Source of the DNA: Onthophagus taurus
Lineage: Eukaryota; Arthropoda; Insecta; Coleoptera; Scarabaeidae
Assembly (NCBI RefSeq): GCF_036711975.1
Contig: NC_091967.1
Span: 10,478,001 to 10,542,000, forward strand
DNA length: 64,000 nucleotides
Direction: 5' to 3'
This document shows, piece by piece, positions 47,310-60,906 of this stretch. Position numbers and translations under genes: made by a program. Under the pieces are notes generated by a model. The model was not told where the DNA came from. It did no database searches and saw nothing but the letters and a program-made list of their open reading frames with translations. How positions within the stretch are numbered: the stretch's first letter is position 1; the number at the start of each line of letters is the position of its first letter.

Positions 47310-50300
47310 AATACAATAAATTTAATTAAATATTTGCGTATTCCATGTATTTAAGTTATTAACCTGTCTCGTTTTGAGTGAAACGTTAAAAAGTTCTGGG
47401 AAAAATTAAATTCGAAGAAATAATCTTTTGTTATACACGAAAAATGTAAGGAAATCTACAAACACAGTGCGTGTTAAAGGCGATTTGTTCGCTCAATTTA
47501 GTTTATACTTCCTGAATTCTGTATAAAATGCAATAAACTCATTAAAGAAATGCAACAATTTTATTGTTGCGTAATACTACATAAATACAAAAATAAATGA
47601 AGCAATATCCAATGTGTTCTTACCCGAAGAAAAAATAAGAATTAGTAATAAAATTGAACAGTTGTTTGAAAGTGACTTTCGTTAATAGTTTCAAGGCAGC
47701 TTCTAGATAATTACTAATATCTATCAAATGATTGGTTTTGTTACTCACCACCTATATAATTTATTATGCTTTTACATTATTTTCAGTTGTTCAATTCACG
47801 TTAAATCGCTTAATAATAATTATAAAAAAACACGATTAAATTTAAAAAAACTGACATACTTAAAATCGATAAAAAAAATTGTAAAAATCTTTCATTTCAA
47901 GTTTATTTAATGATAATCTCTGGTTTTAAGTCTTTTCGGTCAAGGACATCACCGAAAAGGCATCAAGGTGAACGGGGTTGTAATGTTTACAGGTCCAGGC
48001 AGCATTTGGATCGAAATGATGAAATGGATAACGAAATATCAATTTCTTTTTATATAGAAATCGAAACGAACTTTTTATTTTAAAACGTAAAATTAAAAAA
48101 GAACGTTATATAACGTAGTTTTTAGTTTTTCTGGAAAAAAAACTTTTAAAATGACCATTAAAATGTCCAAGTGAATCACTATTCGATAGCTTTCGATAAA
48201 TGAACGAGTGCTTAAAACTATTATAGACAAAATTGCTGTAAAATTAGTTTATTTTTGTACATATTGGAAGGACGACCACACATTTTTTTTAATTGACGCC
48301 GTCAGTGAATAAACATACCCTGACATAATTGATGAATTTTACATAAATTAAACGTTGTACTCAAACTATTTTTTTAACCGCTCGTTTTAACCTTTATACG
48401 TTTTATTTTTTTTTTAATTTTCTTGTTAAACCAACTATAATAAAACATTTCTTTTTCTTCTATAATTACTTTCAGCATTAGTTTTATGATTTTAATGGTT
48501 TTTTTTGGAGATTATTTCATTATCAGTTAGATATTTAGTTGAAGTATGTGTCATCAATAATTGTGGTAATTTTAATGAGTATTTTTAACTATTTTGAACA
48601 TTAATCCATTTCCTAAATATAGAGATTGTGTACTGAGTTTCTGACATAGAAGGAAAACTTATATTTTTACCAATCGAACTGATTTGACTGATTTAGGTTG
48701 CTCAATTAAATCCAATGAAACTATAAACGTTTACGTCATGCAATGTTAAATGGTCAATCACTTGCGAAAGTCCAAAGAATTATTGAAAACATCTATGAAT
48801 GGATAATGAATACTTAGAAAAACCTGTTGCAGTAATCCAACGTTCAATCAATAACAGAATACTTGCACGCAATGCCACTGCAACCCCGATTAAAATCATT
48901 TTTGTGGTTCTTAGCTACTCTTTCTGGTTTTGTTACATGTTTAATCTTCTTTTATTAGAAAATATTATTGCTATACTATACATATATTTCGGCAAGTAAA
49001 AGATGCTTGTTGCAGAAACTCATGTGTGGTGAATGGGTTTGGCTCTTTTAATCCATCAGAGTTTGGTGGAGTCTAAGGTGAATGAATACATATTCTGGTG
49101 GTCTCAAGACTCTTCTCAATTTACTTTTCTAACTTCTCTGCAGTATTTTCGTAGAGAATAATCAAAACAGGTCGATCTGCTCACCAACCAAAGTTGATTT
49201 TTTCCAATTATTCTTTACTGTTCTATCCAAAAAATTGGAATTTGCATGCTGTCCTTTTAATAACTGCAACGCCATTTTTTCGAACTGGTGAAACTAAGAA
49301 AAATGTATTCTCACAACTTTACGACTCAATATGGCCTTTCTTACGGATATCCTAATACTCCCTTGAGTGGCGATCAAGGTTCAATGCTTCTGTAACAATA
49401 ATTTAAATCTCTCACAGCTTTGTTAGCTTGAGAGAAGCCACAAAGTCTTTGATTGTGCCATTAAAACAGAAATGGAAGATTCTTTCTCCACTAATTTCCT
49501 GACACGCCGCTCACACCGTTTAATACCATAAAGACCAGTTGAAACTAAAGAGTCAGAATAGGACAAGAATTCTGACTGTAGACATAATTTATGCCATGAC
49601 AGTGCTGAGTGCCTAATTTTGAGACTAATAAATTTTGGACTATATTTAGACCATAGGATTTGCTCTATTAGCGAAATAGATAGCTAGAGTGCTATATTTT
49701 TATAGTAACTCAAAACCGCAGTTTTTGAACTCTATGTTTGTTAGCCAGAATTGTAAGAACTTAAAATTAATTAATTATTATTAATGAACAAGTTATAACT
49801 GTCGAATCACATTTAACTAAGTCACCAAATGCACTTTTACAGAGTAATACCAAAATTACAATACTGTGATAGCTGATTATAGAAAGTAGACAATTCATTT
49901 CAAAGTTACTGTCTTTCCTGTGTTTTTGAAAGATTCTTTGATAAATTTTCTAAAAAAATATTAAAATTTAATTTTTCTACAAAACATATTAAATTCAGAA
50001 TAAAAAGTTTTTAAAGCTCTAAAAGAATGTTTAAGGTTACGTTCGAAATCTTACGTAACCATAATAAAGAAATGCAATATCTAAAGTAAGTATAGTACAG
50101 TAATAAAACAGCTATAAGCACACACCGTGCTTGAACAGTCTAAAAGCCAATAGACAAGATCAAACCGGTATGTTGTAATGGTACTAAGAAATATTTTGCG
50201 AGACTTGTCACCATCTATTAGTTAAAAGAATTCCTTCGCATTCTTTAACATAATGAACAATAAATTTATTTCTAAAAGTACTTTTTAGAATATAATGAGT

Positions 50301-50500
50301 AATTTACTAAAAGAATTGGTATTTACCGTATAAATGTCAACGTTAATAAATTCTAATATAGTTTTATGAAAGTCTATCCGAAAATAACACAACTAAAATC
50401 GTCTAGAACATTATTTTAACAATAATGCGCTTCTAGTAACTTTACCAAGTTATTATTGTCGCTATTATAAATTCTCCATTTCGTAATGATTTAATTCCGA
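47310..50500. other. No gene supported; 48.8-49.6 kb may be old TE sequence
   Basis: AT-rich. 48799-48999 (plus) is open for 66 codons and 49000-49620 is GC-richer, but stops break every frame and I recognise no family. Confidence 0.35.
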
Positions 50501-50606
50501 TGACGACGTAGATTTTCGGCGTTTCAAAAATAATAAAAAACGTATCGTACGAAAGAAGTGGGGACCTCGTACGCTGCTACAAACGATTTTCGTGGAGATC
50601 CTGACG

Positions 50607-50681
50607 TTCAGTACGACGACGAACCGGGTTTGAAACGCGTCGTGCCGCCGCCGTCAACAACAACAAAAACGCCACCGCAAG
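50607..50681 (+). other. Candidate noncoding first exon with initiator, plus strand
   Basis: In a strikingly CG-rich island (about 50500-50700) the sequence TTCAGT at 50607 fits the arthropod initiator TCAGT. 70 bp on lies a donor-like GCAAG|GTTAGG at 50682. No ATG lies between. It would be a 5' UTR exon of a gene to the right. CAACAACAACAAAAACG just before the donor resembles other insect leaders. Confidence 0.4.
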
Positions 50682-50689
50682 GTTAGGGT

Positions 50690-52840
50690 CCGTTATAGCG
50701 CGAAAAGTGAAACCAAAATTTTCACTTTTGCCATTTTCCTTTATTCATTGTAAGATTTATTTAACTCGGCAACGGTCGTGCTTATAATTTTCACTTTTGT
50801 TTTTTCTCGCGTTCGGGATTTGTGTCAAATAAGCTTCTTGAGTGCGTTATTTTTTCTTTAATAATTCAACGTTAGTTGTTTACATTGGCGCGTCGTTCTC
50901 ACTTTCTACAACTTATTAGAAATAAATAGTTAAAAAGGAAATTTTGCATTCGGTCTGTGATATTTCATTTGAAATTTATTGGAAAAATTTTGTTAATTGT
51001 AATTTATTGTAAGTGGTTTTTGTGGTTTTGGAATTGTGGTAGTAATGATAAAGACTGAAATGAGTAAGAAGAAATGTTTGTAAAAGAGTTGAATGAATGC
51101 TGATGATTAATATAAAAATTTAAATGATTATAAGTAAATGTTGGTTATTTCCAGAACGGTAGCATGGTATAAATTAAAGATGTAGTAGTAGTCTCGTAAT
51201 GGAAAAACCCCTGAACTCTTAATATAAATTTAATTTAAAATTACTTTCACATATTTCTGTTAAAAATGTCTTGGAAACTCCGATTCATTTTATGTAATAT
51301 TTTTAATGTAATTAATGTGGATTCATTAGAATCCACTTTATTTCATCATATTAATTATAAATTTATCGTTTTTACTTCTTTTTCGCTTCTTTTTTAACTT
51401 TCTATTTCATTCCGTATATCTTGATTGATATTGATTACGATTGTCTTAAATAGCAAACAGTTAAACAACATTTCTAAATAAATAAAAATCTAAATTTCTA
51501 AATCCAAATTTCTATTTTTATTATTAGAAACTTTCAAAATAGGACACCTCTATTTAAATTTTTCGTAAATTTCGTATACTTCTCTTACGAATAAACAATT
51601 TTCGATATTAATCCCAAATACCAAGTTGATTGAATTCCTGAATACGTTGAACAAATTGTTTTTATAGGCTATAAAATATTTACAAATACCAAACCTTTTC
51701 AAATCGAACTTTTATGCTAGAAAACATCAGTAGTCGTAATCATCAATAAATTGCCTAACAAAGTGGCAATTTAAGTATAATGAAGGACAAAATATTTCCA
51801 AGATTAGGTGAACAAGAAATGACGAGGCGATCACAAAGCCATGGTCATCTTTGGTTTGTTGAATTCATTGTTAGACACTGAAGGTTTTGTATTTTTATTG
51901 GAATTCGATTGATTCATGATTTTGATTCAACCAAAATTAGAAAATATCCTGAGCTGGCTCAAAGTCTATAAATTCCTTTTTGTCGATATCTTCTTCATTC
52001 AAGACTACTTCTATGTCTTCAGGCACTTCAGTAATGTCTATAACATTTCCATCTTCATCATCATCAAAAAATCGTCTAAAACTTTATGAATTACTTTTTA
52101 TCTGTGGAAATTTTAATTAAGAAGAGACTAGGATTTAGGTGATATGCGTTGTGGTCATAAGGATATTAACTCCTAACTTCAGCTGTAGCAATGGATTGCA
52201 ACAATTGCTGAATTTCGGCGAATGGAAGCACAACATAATATCCAACATTAAAGAATTTACAGAATTTCTAAAAGAAGAGAACAGAGCCCCTATTGTGCAG
52301 ACGGAATTGTACAACATGAAATTGTAGTACTTTTACAAGTCTCTCTCTGAATGCAAATTCAATTCGGGAATTCGTTTTAAAGAAGTCAACTGAAGTTGCA
52401 TAGAATGGAACGGAGTCAAGATTCTGGCTATATTGACCGAAAAAGAATTATTGCTTATTACGAGTAACAAAGTTTAAGGACTATTGAACGAAGATCTCAA
52501 ACTATGTTAGGAAGAATTGATTTGAAAGCTAGAAAGCACATGAAATCACTAGAATCAGCTAAAATCCCAGTAGTAAGTATTATAGTAGCAAAGATGAACA
52601 ATTTGTTCCGGAAATTGAATTTATAAGAGGAAGGACAGTATTATTCCCAAGAATAAGGAGTAATTTTCCATTCTGGCACGCTGTGTTGAAGTCCTCGATT
52701 TCAAATTAGAGGTGTGTCACACTGAGGAACGCGAATATATAGAGTTTTTCGAATAATTTGATTGCCTCAATGATGGTTTTTATCACCTTTGTGAGTTGTT
52801 TGCGGAATAGGCTTTAACGGTTTTTCTGATTTAGCTGACG
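50690..52840. other. No gene supported
   Basis: AT-rich. Near 52139-52327 a 62-codon plus-strand frame (NIKEFTEFLKEENRAPIVQT) has a coding-like composition and may be a TE coding relic; stops bound it on both sides. I cannot name the family. Confidence 0.3.
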
Positions 52841-52849
52841 GCAAAATGT

Positions 52850-53170
52850 TGGGCATACTGTAAACATAATCACTGCCTTCACACGGAGATTTTCCATACA
52901 AACTTGTCCATCAATGTCCAATTTGTAGAATCATCGTACGGATAAATCTCAGCTGCAAATTAAACTATTCGCATCTCTTTGTAGCAATCCATCTCATGGC
53001 ATCGACAAGTATTCTGCCCCACGTCCAGATAGAGCATCATCAGCTTCATCTACCTCCGATACTGCTTTTCCTTATTTATGGTGAACGTCAATGTACGTAG
53101 ATAGACCAAATTCCATTCCGACATTCGTAGAGCATTCTTTGACCATCTCCACCATTTAACAGCTCTCAGT
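52850..53170 (-). pseudogene. Reverse-transcriptase fragment (non-LTR type)
   Basis: The minus strand reads MVEMVKECSTNVGMEFGLST, then HHK..GKAV, and later LLQRDANS, which resembles the S..IGMEFGL.KC....KRGK ... YKYLG..Q segment of non-LTR reverse transcriptases. Stops and frameshifts break it. Call rests on short matches from recall. Confidence 0.45.
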
Positions 53171-53174
53171 CTAT

Positions 53175-54860
53175 GAATATAACATGGTATGATCAAAATC
53201 AAGAAAATAGTTAATTTTTTTATTCCTAGATTGGTTTGTGCCTAAATTTTTAGTAATAATTTGTTAGTTTTCTTCCATTATCTAGTATCATGCTTGCTCT
53301 ACAACTTTCTATTGAGGTGCGTTCCTACGGAACGTGAAAACAAACGTGTATTACGCCTTCTTGCTTTCATGCATGTGTTGAAGGAACCTTACCAGTCGTG
53401 GACCATTCACACGGATTGAAGTATTAGCGAAAACATGATACAGTTGATCGCGGAAAGTCGACCATGAACGAGCTGCTCATCAAGACTTGTGCTGTAATGA
53501 TTTTCCGTGAAAGAATGAATGAAGAATGAATTAGTTGCCAAAATCGGAAAAAAAGTGATGGTGGATTAAAATCTGATATATGAGACAAGCAGTAAGCGCT
53601 AAAGTAATTTTGATTGTATGGGTGTTGCTGAAACAAGAAAATTTTTGCTGTAAACATCACTGTTGGTTATTTTCTTGAACTCCTGACAGTATGAACGTTT
53701 TTTCGTCCAAATCCAGGAATATTAAGCGCTTTAGAAATTTTCTCAGCTGCTGCCATTCTCAAATCTCGATTTCAGTATTCTTTGATAGTTGTATCATGTA
53801 ACACTGGTTCACTAGCATACGTGTATCAGATGTTGAAAGAACTTTTCAGATATCCTTCGACTGAAACATTTCAGTCATTTGTAGAATAATCCTCAGTGGC
53901 ATGCACATATACTGTCCATTATCCCAGTCTAAAGGACTTTAAATTAAAGCATTTGCAGATGTGTAGCTCAACAAGAAGTGTGGGTAAAGGGGTACCAATT
54001 AGACTTAGATGCCACCTGCAATTTGATATAAAAATCATTTATTTATGTTCATATTTAAGCTTAGCTTGATTTTTTAAAGATTCGAATTAATATTTTTAAG
54101 TCAAATAACTTCGTTTCTAAAAACTTATTCATCTCCAAATTAAGATTTTTTTTTTTCATTTCTTTGAAATATTAACGAAATTGTAATCATTTACAAATAG
54201 TTTTCTTCGAAATCATTAAAATATTTGTTCCTTTGAGTTTGTTGAAATCATAAAACTAATGAAAAAAACGACAAAATAAATTTAAAATAGCCATTCAATT
54301 CATGTTTTACTATTTACACTTCCAAGTAAATATAAAATTTAACACCTCCCAATAACCAAATAAACGTTGGTCAAGGATTAATTGTAATATTTTGCTGCCA
54401 CCGCATATAATGATTCAGTCAATTTAGCAGAATCGAACACATTCCATTTTATTAACCAACTAATACTCGTAAAAAACTAAAATTGTGACGAAACGATTCG
54501 GTAAAAATATTTGCAATACTCAAGTGAGTATTCGCGATAAAATGATTTAAAGACAAATTTAGTATATATTTTTTAATCGTATTTATTTTAATTTGTGTGT
54601 GTGTAAGGTTGTGACTTTCCCTTCGGTTCGTTCGTAGTCGTTGCAAAAACGAATTCAAGTGGCAAATGGTAAAACGTGGTTTGTTATAGCCGATTGCAAA
54701 ATTCCTTCTTGCTAAAACCATACCAGAAGACATTTTCCTATATTTATTTTCCGCAGGACGTACACGTAAGACACGAGAAAGAGATAAAAAACAACATGTT
54801 TTGCTGGCAGTGAAAGTGGACATTGTATAATATTTTGACTTTTACCGTTTTCATCGAACC
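53175..54860. other. No gene supported
   Basis: A 123-codon minus-strand frame at 54452-54823 shows no domain and lies opposite a CG-richer plus-strand patch with splice-like sites; I treat it as chance. 53250-53990 is less AT-rich and likely TE debris. Confidence 0.3.
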
Positions 54861-54866
54861 GCATTA

Positions 54867-54907
54867 ATGAAAACGTCAGCACTTGGAACTAATAATATGT
54901 TAAAAAC
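54867..54907 (+). CDS. Candidate alternative first coding exon, plus strand
   Basis: ATG at 54867 opens MKTSALGTNNMLKT and meets a strong donor, AAAAAC|GTAAGT, in phase 2. The exon at 42124 also ends in phase 2, so both could splice to one downstream exon beyond the right edge. A GC-richer 5' region (54600-54860) could be its leader. The exon is short, so chance is a real option. Confidence 0.3.
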
Positions 54908-55039
54908 GTAAGTTTCTTTTTATATTATACGTATAATATCAAAATCAATTTATTTTCTTGTGTAATTTAATAAATCATACAAAAAGTATGAACTCAACAT
55001 CATATATTTATTATTTATACATCTGAAGACGCATGACTA

Positions 55040-56400
55040 ATCCCGAAACTTTCTAGGTCCAGTGTTAGTTCTATCGCTAGTGTTAGTCCTAGTTTTAGTT
55101 ATTATTCAACGTTCGATTGCTGTATATTTTCATTGAATTAAAGCTAGAACTAACACTAGACCTAGAACTAGAAACATTTGGGTTTAGCCTTTTGCTACCG
55201 TCCTTTGGTTTAACTTCTGCTTAGGTTAAAGACAATTTTTATTTAAAAGTCGTGAAAAATCGATTTCTCAACGTATTTTGTCAAATTTGTTACTTTTTCA
55301 TGAATAAAACACCAATTGAAAATCTCTGTCTGCTTTTAAGCTAATAATTTTTGAATTTTTATGACTTTGTAAAGATAACATTTTTCCATCGTTTTTTAAA
55401 ACTCGTGAAAAATCGAATTCTTAAGATATTTTGATGAAATGTTGACAGTTTATAGAGAAAGATATGTATTTTTTTATAAATCAAATCGTATTTGAAAATC
55501 TGTATTTGTTTTTGAGATAATAATTTTTGAAATCAACCTCAATATCTAAATCTTTAATAAATCACGAAAAATCGAATTCTTAAGATATTTTGATAATATC
55601 TTAAATATCGTAATTTATAGAAGAAGATATGTACTTTTTCATGAACCAAACCGTATTGGAAAATCTCTGTTCGTCTTTGAGATAATTGTTTTTGAAATCA
55701 ACCTCAATTTCTATGACTTTATGAAGTCAACAATTTTCGACAATCATCTTTAAAAAATCACGAAAAATCGGACTCTTAAGATATCTTGGTAAAATGTTCG
55801 TGATTTATAGAAGAAGATGTGTATTTTTTTATGAACCAAACCATATTTGAAAATTTCTATCCGTCTTTGAGATAATAGCTTTTGAAATCAACCTCAGTTT
55901 TTATGACTTTATGAAGGTAACAATTTCCGACTATCATCTTTAAAAAATCGCAAAAAATCGAATTCTTAAGATATATTTATGAAATATTAACAGTTTATAG
56001 AGGAAGATATGTACTTTTTGATGAACCAAACTGTATTTGAAAATCTTTATCCGTCTTTGAGATAATAGCTTTTGAAATCAACCTCAATTTTTATGACTTT
56101 ATGAAGTCAACAATTATCGACTATCATCTTTAAAAAATCGTGAAAAATCGAATTCTTAAGATATCTTGATGAAATATTGACAGTTTATAGAGGAAGATAT
56201 GTACTTTTTCATGATCCAAACCGTATTTGAAAATCTCTATTCGTCTTTGAGATAATAGTTTTTGAAATGAACCTCAATTTTTATGACTTTACCACTAGAA
56301 CTCATACTAGACCTAGAACTAGAAACACTGTGCTAGTTAGAACTAGTTTTAAGTATAATTCCGCGCTAGATTGTTATATATTTTTATTGAACTTAATTAT
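55040..56400. mobile_element. CTAGAACTAG-flanked element with 190-bp tandem core, copy 1
   Basis: Left flank 55050-55190 has the CTAGAACTAACACTAGACCT and CTAGAACTAGAAACATTTGG modules; right flank 56290-56400 has ACTAGACCTAGAACTAGAAA and the ATTGTTATATATTTTTATTG module. Between them, units with GAAAAATCGAATTCTTAAGA recur at about 55407, 55566, 55762, 55952 and 56142, that is 190 bp apart in the last three. A second copy with the same layout lies at 62.3-63.2 kb. No coding frame. Flank-hairpin-plus-tandem layout resembles Helitron/DINE-type non-autonomous elements, but the superfamily is not proved. Confidence 0.7.
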
Positions 56401-56409
56401 AACTTTTGG

Positions 56410-59270
56410 CTATAACGTACATTCGCTTCTCCGTATTAATCCGTTATATCGATGTTTTCCTGTACTTGATTAGTTAAAAAAGTTTCGTAGTGAGTGTGGT
56501 TTGCCGATCTAGTGACCTTTGAGCTAGTACTTTTCAATGTTAAGTTCTGTTCAAGGCACGTTGTGAAACTCAAAAGACCTTGCGCGATTCCTTTTTTTAA
56601 ATCGCGCTTTTTATGATAATTAGCATAATTGCCTCTACGATAATATTCTAAGTGCAAACGCAACAATCCAATTTGTGCATTAAGATATATGTTTTATGTG
56701 TTAAATTTATTTTTATTGATACGTTTTAGTGACGCACTCAAATCCAGGTATTGATTTAAAAAAAATCAAAGTAAAATCGTTTTTATTGCAAAAACATGGT
56801 GCGTAATGTCTTTATTTTTGTTGTGTCATTTGACAATACAATATCCTCAGGGGGGATTACTCCTTATATAAATGTTCGCTCACACTCTCTTTCTTCTTTC
56901 TGCGCGAATTTACGCAACGCTGACTCATCGTTTTATAAAAGTGAGTTGCACGAAAATTGGGTCGACGTATTCAGAGCGATTTTAATTAGTAACTTAGTAT
57001 AGTAATTAGCAGTTTCTTTTTTTCTAAACTTCCTTATTTAGCAATAAACTTGTTAAGAACCTCATTAAATTGTTTGTAATCTTTGTAGACATCCATTACA
57101 ATTTTTACGGTTATATTAACATAAGTTTTTTATTTTGGTTATCATGAGACTCATAACTTTTTCTTGTTTCGGTAACTTTATCAAATTTGGCGTTGTAAAC
57201 AAACCAAAAAATTCTTTTGTAATACAATTTCGGTATCAACTAATTGTTTTTAGTAAAGTTTAACGAGGAAACGTACAAAAGATAAAACTCGTGTGCGTCT
57301 CAAGGTTTTACGTTCGCGGAATACTCATAAGATTAATCAGCATTTAATTAATTTCTCAATAGAAAAAAAATGAGGTATTCTAACTTGAACAGATGTCGTT
57401 CTAATAAATATCTCGTTTAATTTAATTTTTTTGAATGAGTAAATTGATTGTGCAAAAGTACCTGAACCTTTCACGTACTTACAAGATACGACCTGATTGT
57501 TGTTCTTGAAGGGTAACTGCTTACGTAAATCTATTAAACTATTCGTCATTGTAACAATGGGAATTTAAATTAGAATAGATCACAATTAGTTATTAAATAT
57601 ATGCAGAAATAATTAAATGTTGGAATTTATTGATCGTTAAAGAAATCGCTTTTTTTTTCTGCTATTTCTATAATTTAATGAATTTAGTGATTTATGAAAT
57701 AGAAAATTTCTCAATTAGTATTTAAACAGTGAAACGAAGGCCATCAAGTGGCAACTTATCCAATTACAGAAAACATTACCGGTTAAAATTTATTTTGCGC
57801 GTAAATCGTGGTGGACAAACATAAATGAATGTATAAATTATTTTGCAAAATAATTTCTTTTTGTATAAGAAAATATTAAAAATAATAATGAAGTTACGAA
57901 TACATTCCAATCGCCCATAAACGATTCGAATGGAGATAGTTTTGGATCGTTGGCTTCTAAAACTGACGTATTAATCGTTCGGTATTACGACACGTGAAAG
58001 TCAATGGCTGAACCACTTCAAAGTAATCGGAAGTAAATCGAATTTATTGCGATAAATCTATTGAAAAAATGTTTCCTCATTTTTTTAATAAATTTCTATA
58101 TAATGTTGCATTATATGTATATTTTTTCAAATAAAATATTCGTCCTTCAATCTTAAGAAAATCAATAATAAATGTATTGAATAAGATTTCTTTCATTTCT
58201 TGCTATTTTACCTCATTCGCAATCTTTTACGATCACTTCCACCTATTCATCTATTTTAGAAACTTACAACAGCCAATTTTAAATTCTTTCTTGATATTTC
58301 ATTTCTCCATTCCATTCCACTTGCAGCTATTAGTGATCTGTTTCCACTGATTCAGTTTTTCAATCCACTACTTATCAATTGTAGCTACAACTTGTTTATA
58401 CAAGAATTATTGAGTTTTAATGTCACTATACTCTTGTAATTAAAACCAACAAGAATACTTCTGTCGTCATTTCGGGTGATCTTTTGAAATCCAGAACATC
58501 GAGATTGTAAGTAACTCAATAGTGCCAAATATTGTATGAGATTAGACTTAATATAAGAACCTGTATCTCTTTTGAAGGCAAAGCCAAGTATAAAAAATAT
58601 GTAGTTTTACCATTACTAACTCTTATCTGTGTATGTGTTGTATAGACCTGTAGAACAATTTGCTTTACTGAGAGTTAGTAATTATGAAAAGCTCTTATTG
58701 ATGGAGTTGCTGATTGCGAACTTGTATACTGCTGCTTGGTTCTAGACTTCCTTGGTCCTTTTCTCAATTCGATGGTAAAAACATTCCCAGGTAATAATGT
58801 GCACGAATTCAAATAAAAGTTAACTCCATACCGTCCCACAGAAACACCCTTCAATTTTTGCCCTTTATAGCTCTATTAATTTTATCATAATACCTCTAAC
58901 CAAAATCATCATAATCAGCTACTAAGGTTTGCTCAAAAATTCAAGTTTATTCAGAATTCGGAACAATTCATAATCATGAAGTTGTTGTCCGTCTTATTCA
59001 ACAACAATTGTTGCTCTAAGTTCTGGAATAAATTTAATCACAGGCTAAGAAATATAATTTTTGTACATAACGAAATTTGGGTTTGAGAAAAATCTCAAGT
59101 TCACAATTTTGTGTTTTTGAAATTAAAAATCTATTATGCACATTTCTTCCAATATCATTGTCACTTTCCTATTATTAAGTTTCTTCCTACTTCAGTATAC
59201 ATTCTATAAAAGCCTACCCAGCAATAAATCCAAAAACACACTGGTATCTTTGCTTCACTGCATATCTTTG
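56410..59270. other. No gene supported
   Basis: AT-rich. A minus-strand start at 57549 (MTNSLIDLRKQLPFKNNNQV) reaches a donor T|GTAAGT at 57482 in phase 1 and could be a first exon, but nothing downstream supports it. A relative of the Prp19 intron repeat lies at about 56402-56458. Confidence 0.3.
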
Positions 59271-59280
59271 AGATTATAAC

Positions 59281-60385
59281 TAGGGCACGGAACTTTTGTA
59301 ACAAAACGATACGATTTCCCCCCTCCACTCGTTCTGATTAAAAAAACAACATACTGTTCAGTGGGAAATTAAAATTTCAAGTTAAAAAAAAATTGTTTTA
59401 ACAAAAATTGTTCCTGAAACAATTCTAAACAAACTTTGTCAACAATTTTTTTTGATTTAATCATTAATTAAAGAGATAACCTCAAAATAATAATTTTTCC
59501 ACTTTTATACATAATTACACTTAGATGCTTAATTAATAGAGATGTAAAATTTTTTTATTAAGATAATTGATTCAAAATCGAAATTGGAACAAATTTTATT
59601 TAAAACATTTTTTGATAAAACCAATAATTATTGAGATAATTAATTTTGATAGCATACTATTCAGAGGGAAATTAAAATTTCAAGATAGCTAAAAATTGTA
59701 TTAACAAACACTGTTTCTGAAGTAATTCTAAACAAATTTTGTTAACAAAATTTTTTGATTAAATCAACAATAAGGATATAACCTCAAAAATATTAATTTT
59801 TGTACCATACTGTTCAGTGGGAAATTAAAATTTCAAGTTAGCAAAAAATGTTATTAACAAACACTGTTCCTGAAGTAATTCTAAACAAATGTTGTTAATA
59901 AAAATTTTTGATTTGATCAATAATAAGGATATAACCTCAAAAATATTAATTTTTGTACCATACTGTTCAGTGGGAAATTAAAATTTCAAGTTAGCAAAAA
60001 ATTTTATTAACAAACACTGTTCCTGAAGTAATTCTAAACAAATGTTGTTAATAAAAATTTTTGATTTGATCAATAATAAGGATATAACCTCAAAAATATT
60101 AATTTTTGTACCATACTGTTCAGTGGGAAATTAAAATTTCAAGTTAGCAAAAAATTTTATTAACAAACACTGTTCCTGAAGTAATTCTAAACAAATGTTG
60201 TTAATAAAAATTTTTGATTTGATCAATAATTAAGAACATAACATCAAAAAAAATTTTATATATATATTTTTATTGAAAAAATCGTTTTAGAATTTAATTT
60301 AGAACAACTTTTGTATGAAATTTTTTGCTGAGAACGAGTGGAGGGGGGAAATTGTGTCGTTTTGTTACAAAAGTTCCGTGCCCTA
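59281..60385. mobile_element. 1.1-kb non-autonomous hAT element with 153-bp tandem core
   Basis: Inverted repeats of about 55 bp begin TAGGGCACGGAACTTTTGTA on both strands and differ at only about two positions up to CTCCACTCGTTCT. They are flanked by a perfect 8-bp duplication, ATTATAAC, at 59273-59280 and 60386-60393. That is diagnostic of a hAT-like insertion, and the near-identical ends suggest it is fairly young. There is no transposase frame. The interior is a tandem array. Confidence 0.92.
59350..60250. repeat. 153-bp tandem repeat inside the hAT element, about 5-6 units
   Basis: ACTGTTCAGTGGGAAATTAA recurs at 59353, 59656 (variant), 59809, 59962 and 60115. The last three steps are exactly 153 bp and the units nearly identical; the first 300 bp is a more diverged pair. 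Homogenisation is thus strongest toward the right end. Confidence 0.9.
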
Positions 60386-60906
60386 ATTATAACAAACAGT
60401 TCAGCAGTTGTTTACCTCCCGTTTTTAGACAATTTAAATTTAAACTGGGCATTAATATCGAGGTTGAGATTGTATCCTTGCTGGAAGTAAAGATACATAG
60501 GTACGAGGTTAAGATAATGGAATGTGAAGATAATTTCTGCAATTGATTAATATTACGATCTTAGACGAAGACTTGTTAATGGTTCACAGCAAGCATCTAA
60601 TTTTACACCATTTCTTTTAACAACTTCTAACTACATCTTTTCTGCAAAGCACTATGGTATACTTTTTAACCCTTAATTAATGATTTGATAGTTTTTGACA
60701 AAGTTTGTTCCAATAATAGCGCAAAATGTTTCTTCCTTCGAACGAGTTTTTCTAGACTTGGTACACTTTTTCCACCTTTCTTTCTAAGCACGAGAAATTG
60801 CAATATCCGTATGTTTAATACCATTTTTTTCAAATCTATTGATGTACACATTCCTCATAACATTTCTTATTCTCTTTAAATACACGATTTATCTTTTGCA
60901 ATATTT

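Noticed and set aside
54452-54823. 123-codon minus-strand frame
   Set aside because: No recognisable domain, low-complexity composition, and the opposite strand of this region has better splice-like signals.
60666-60851. Lys-rich minus-strand frame of 61 codons and its plus-strand mirror
   Set aside because: No domain, no splice sites; both frames exist because the stretch has few stop codons.
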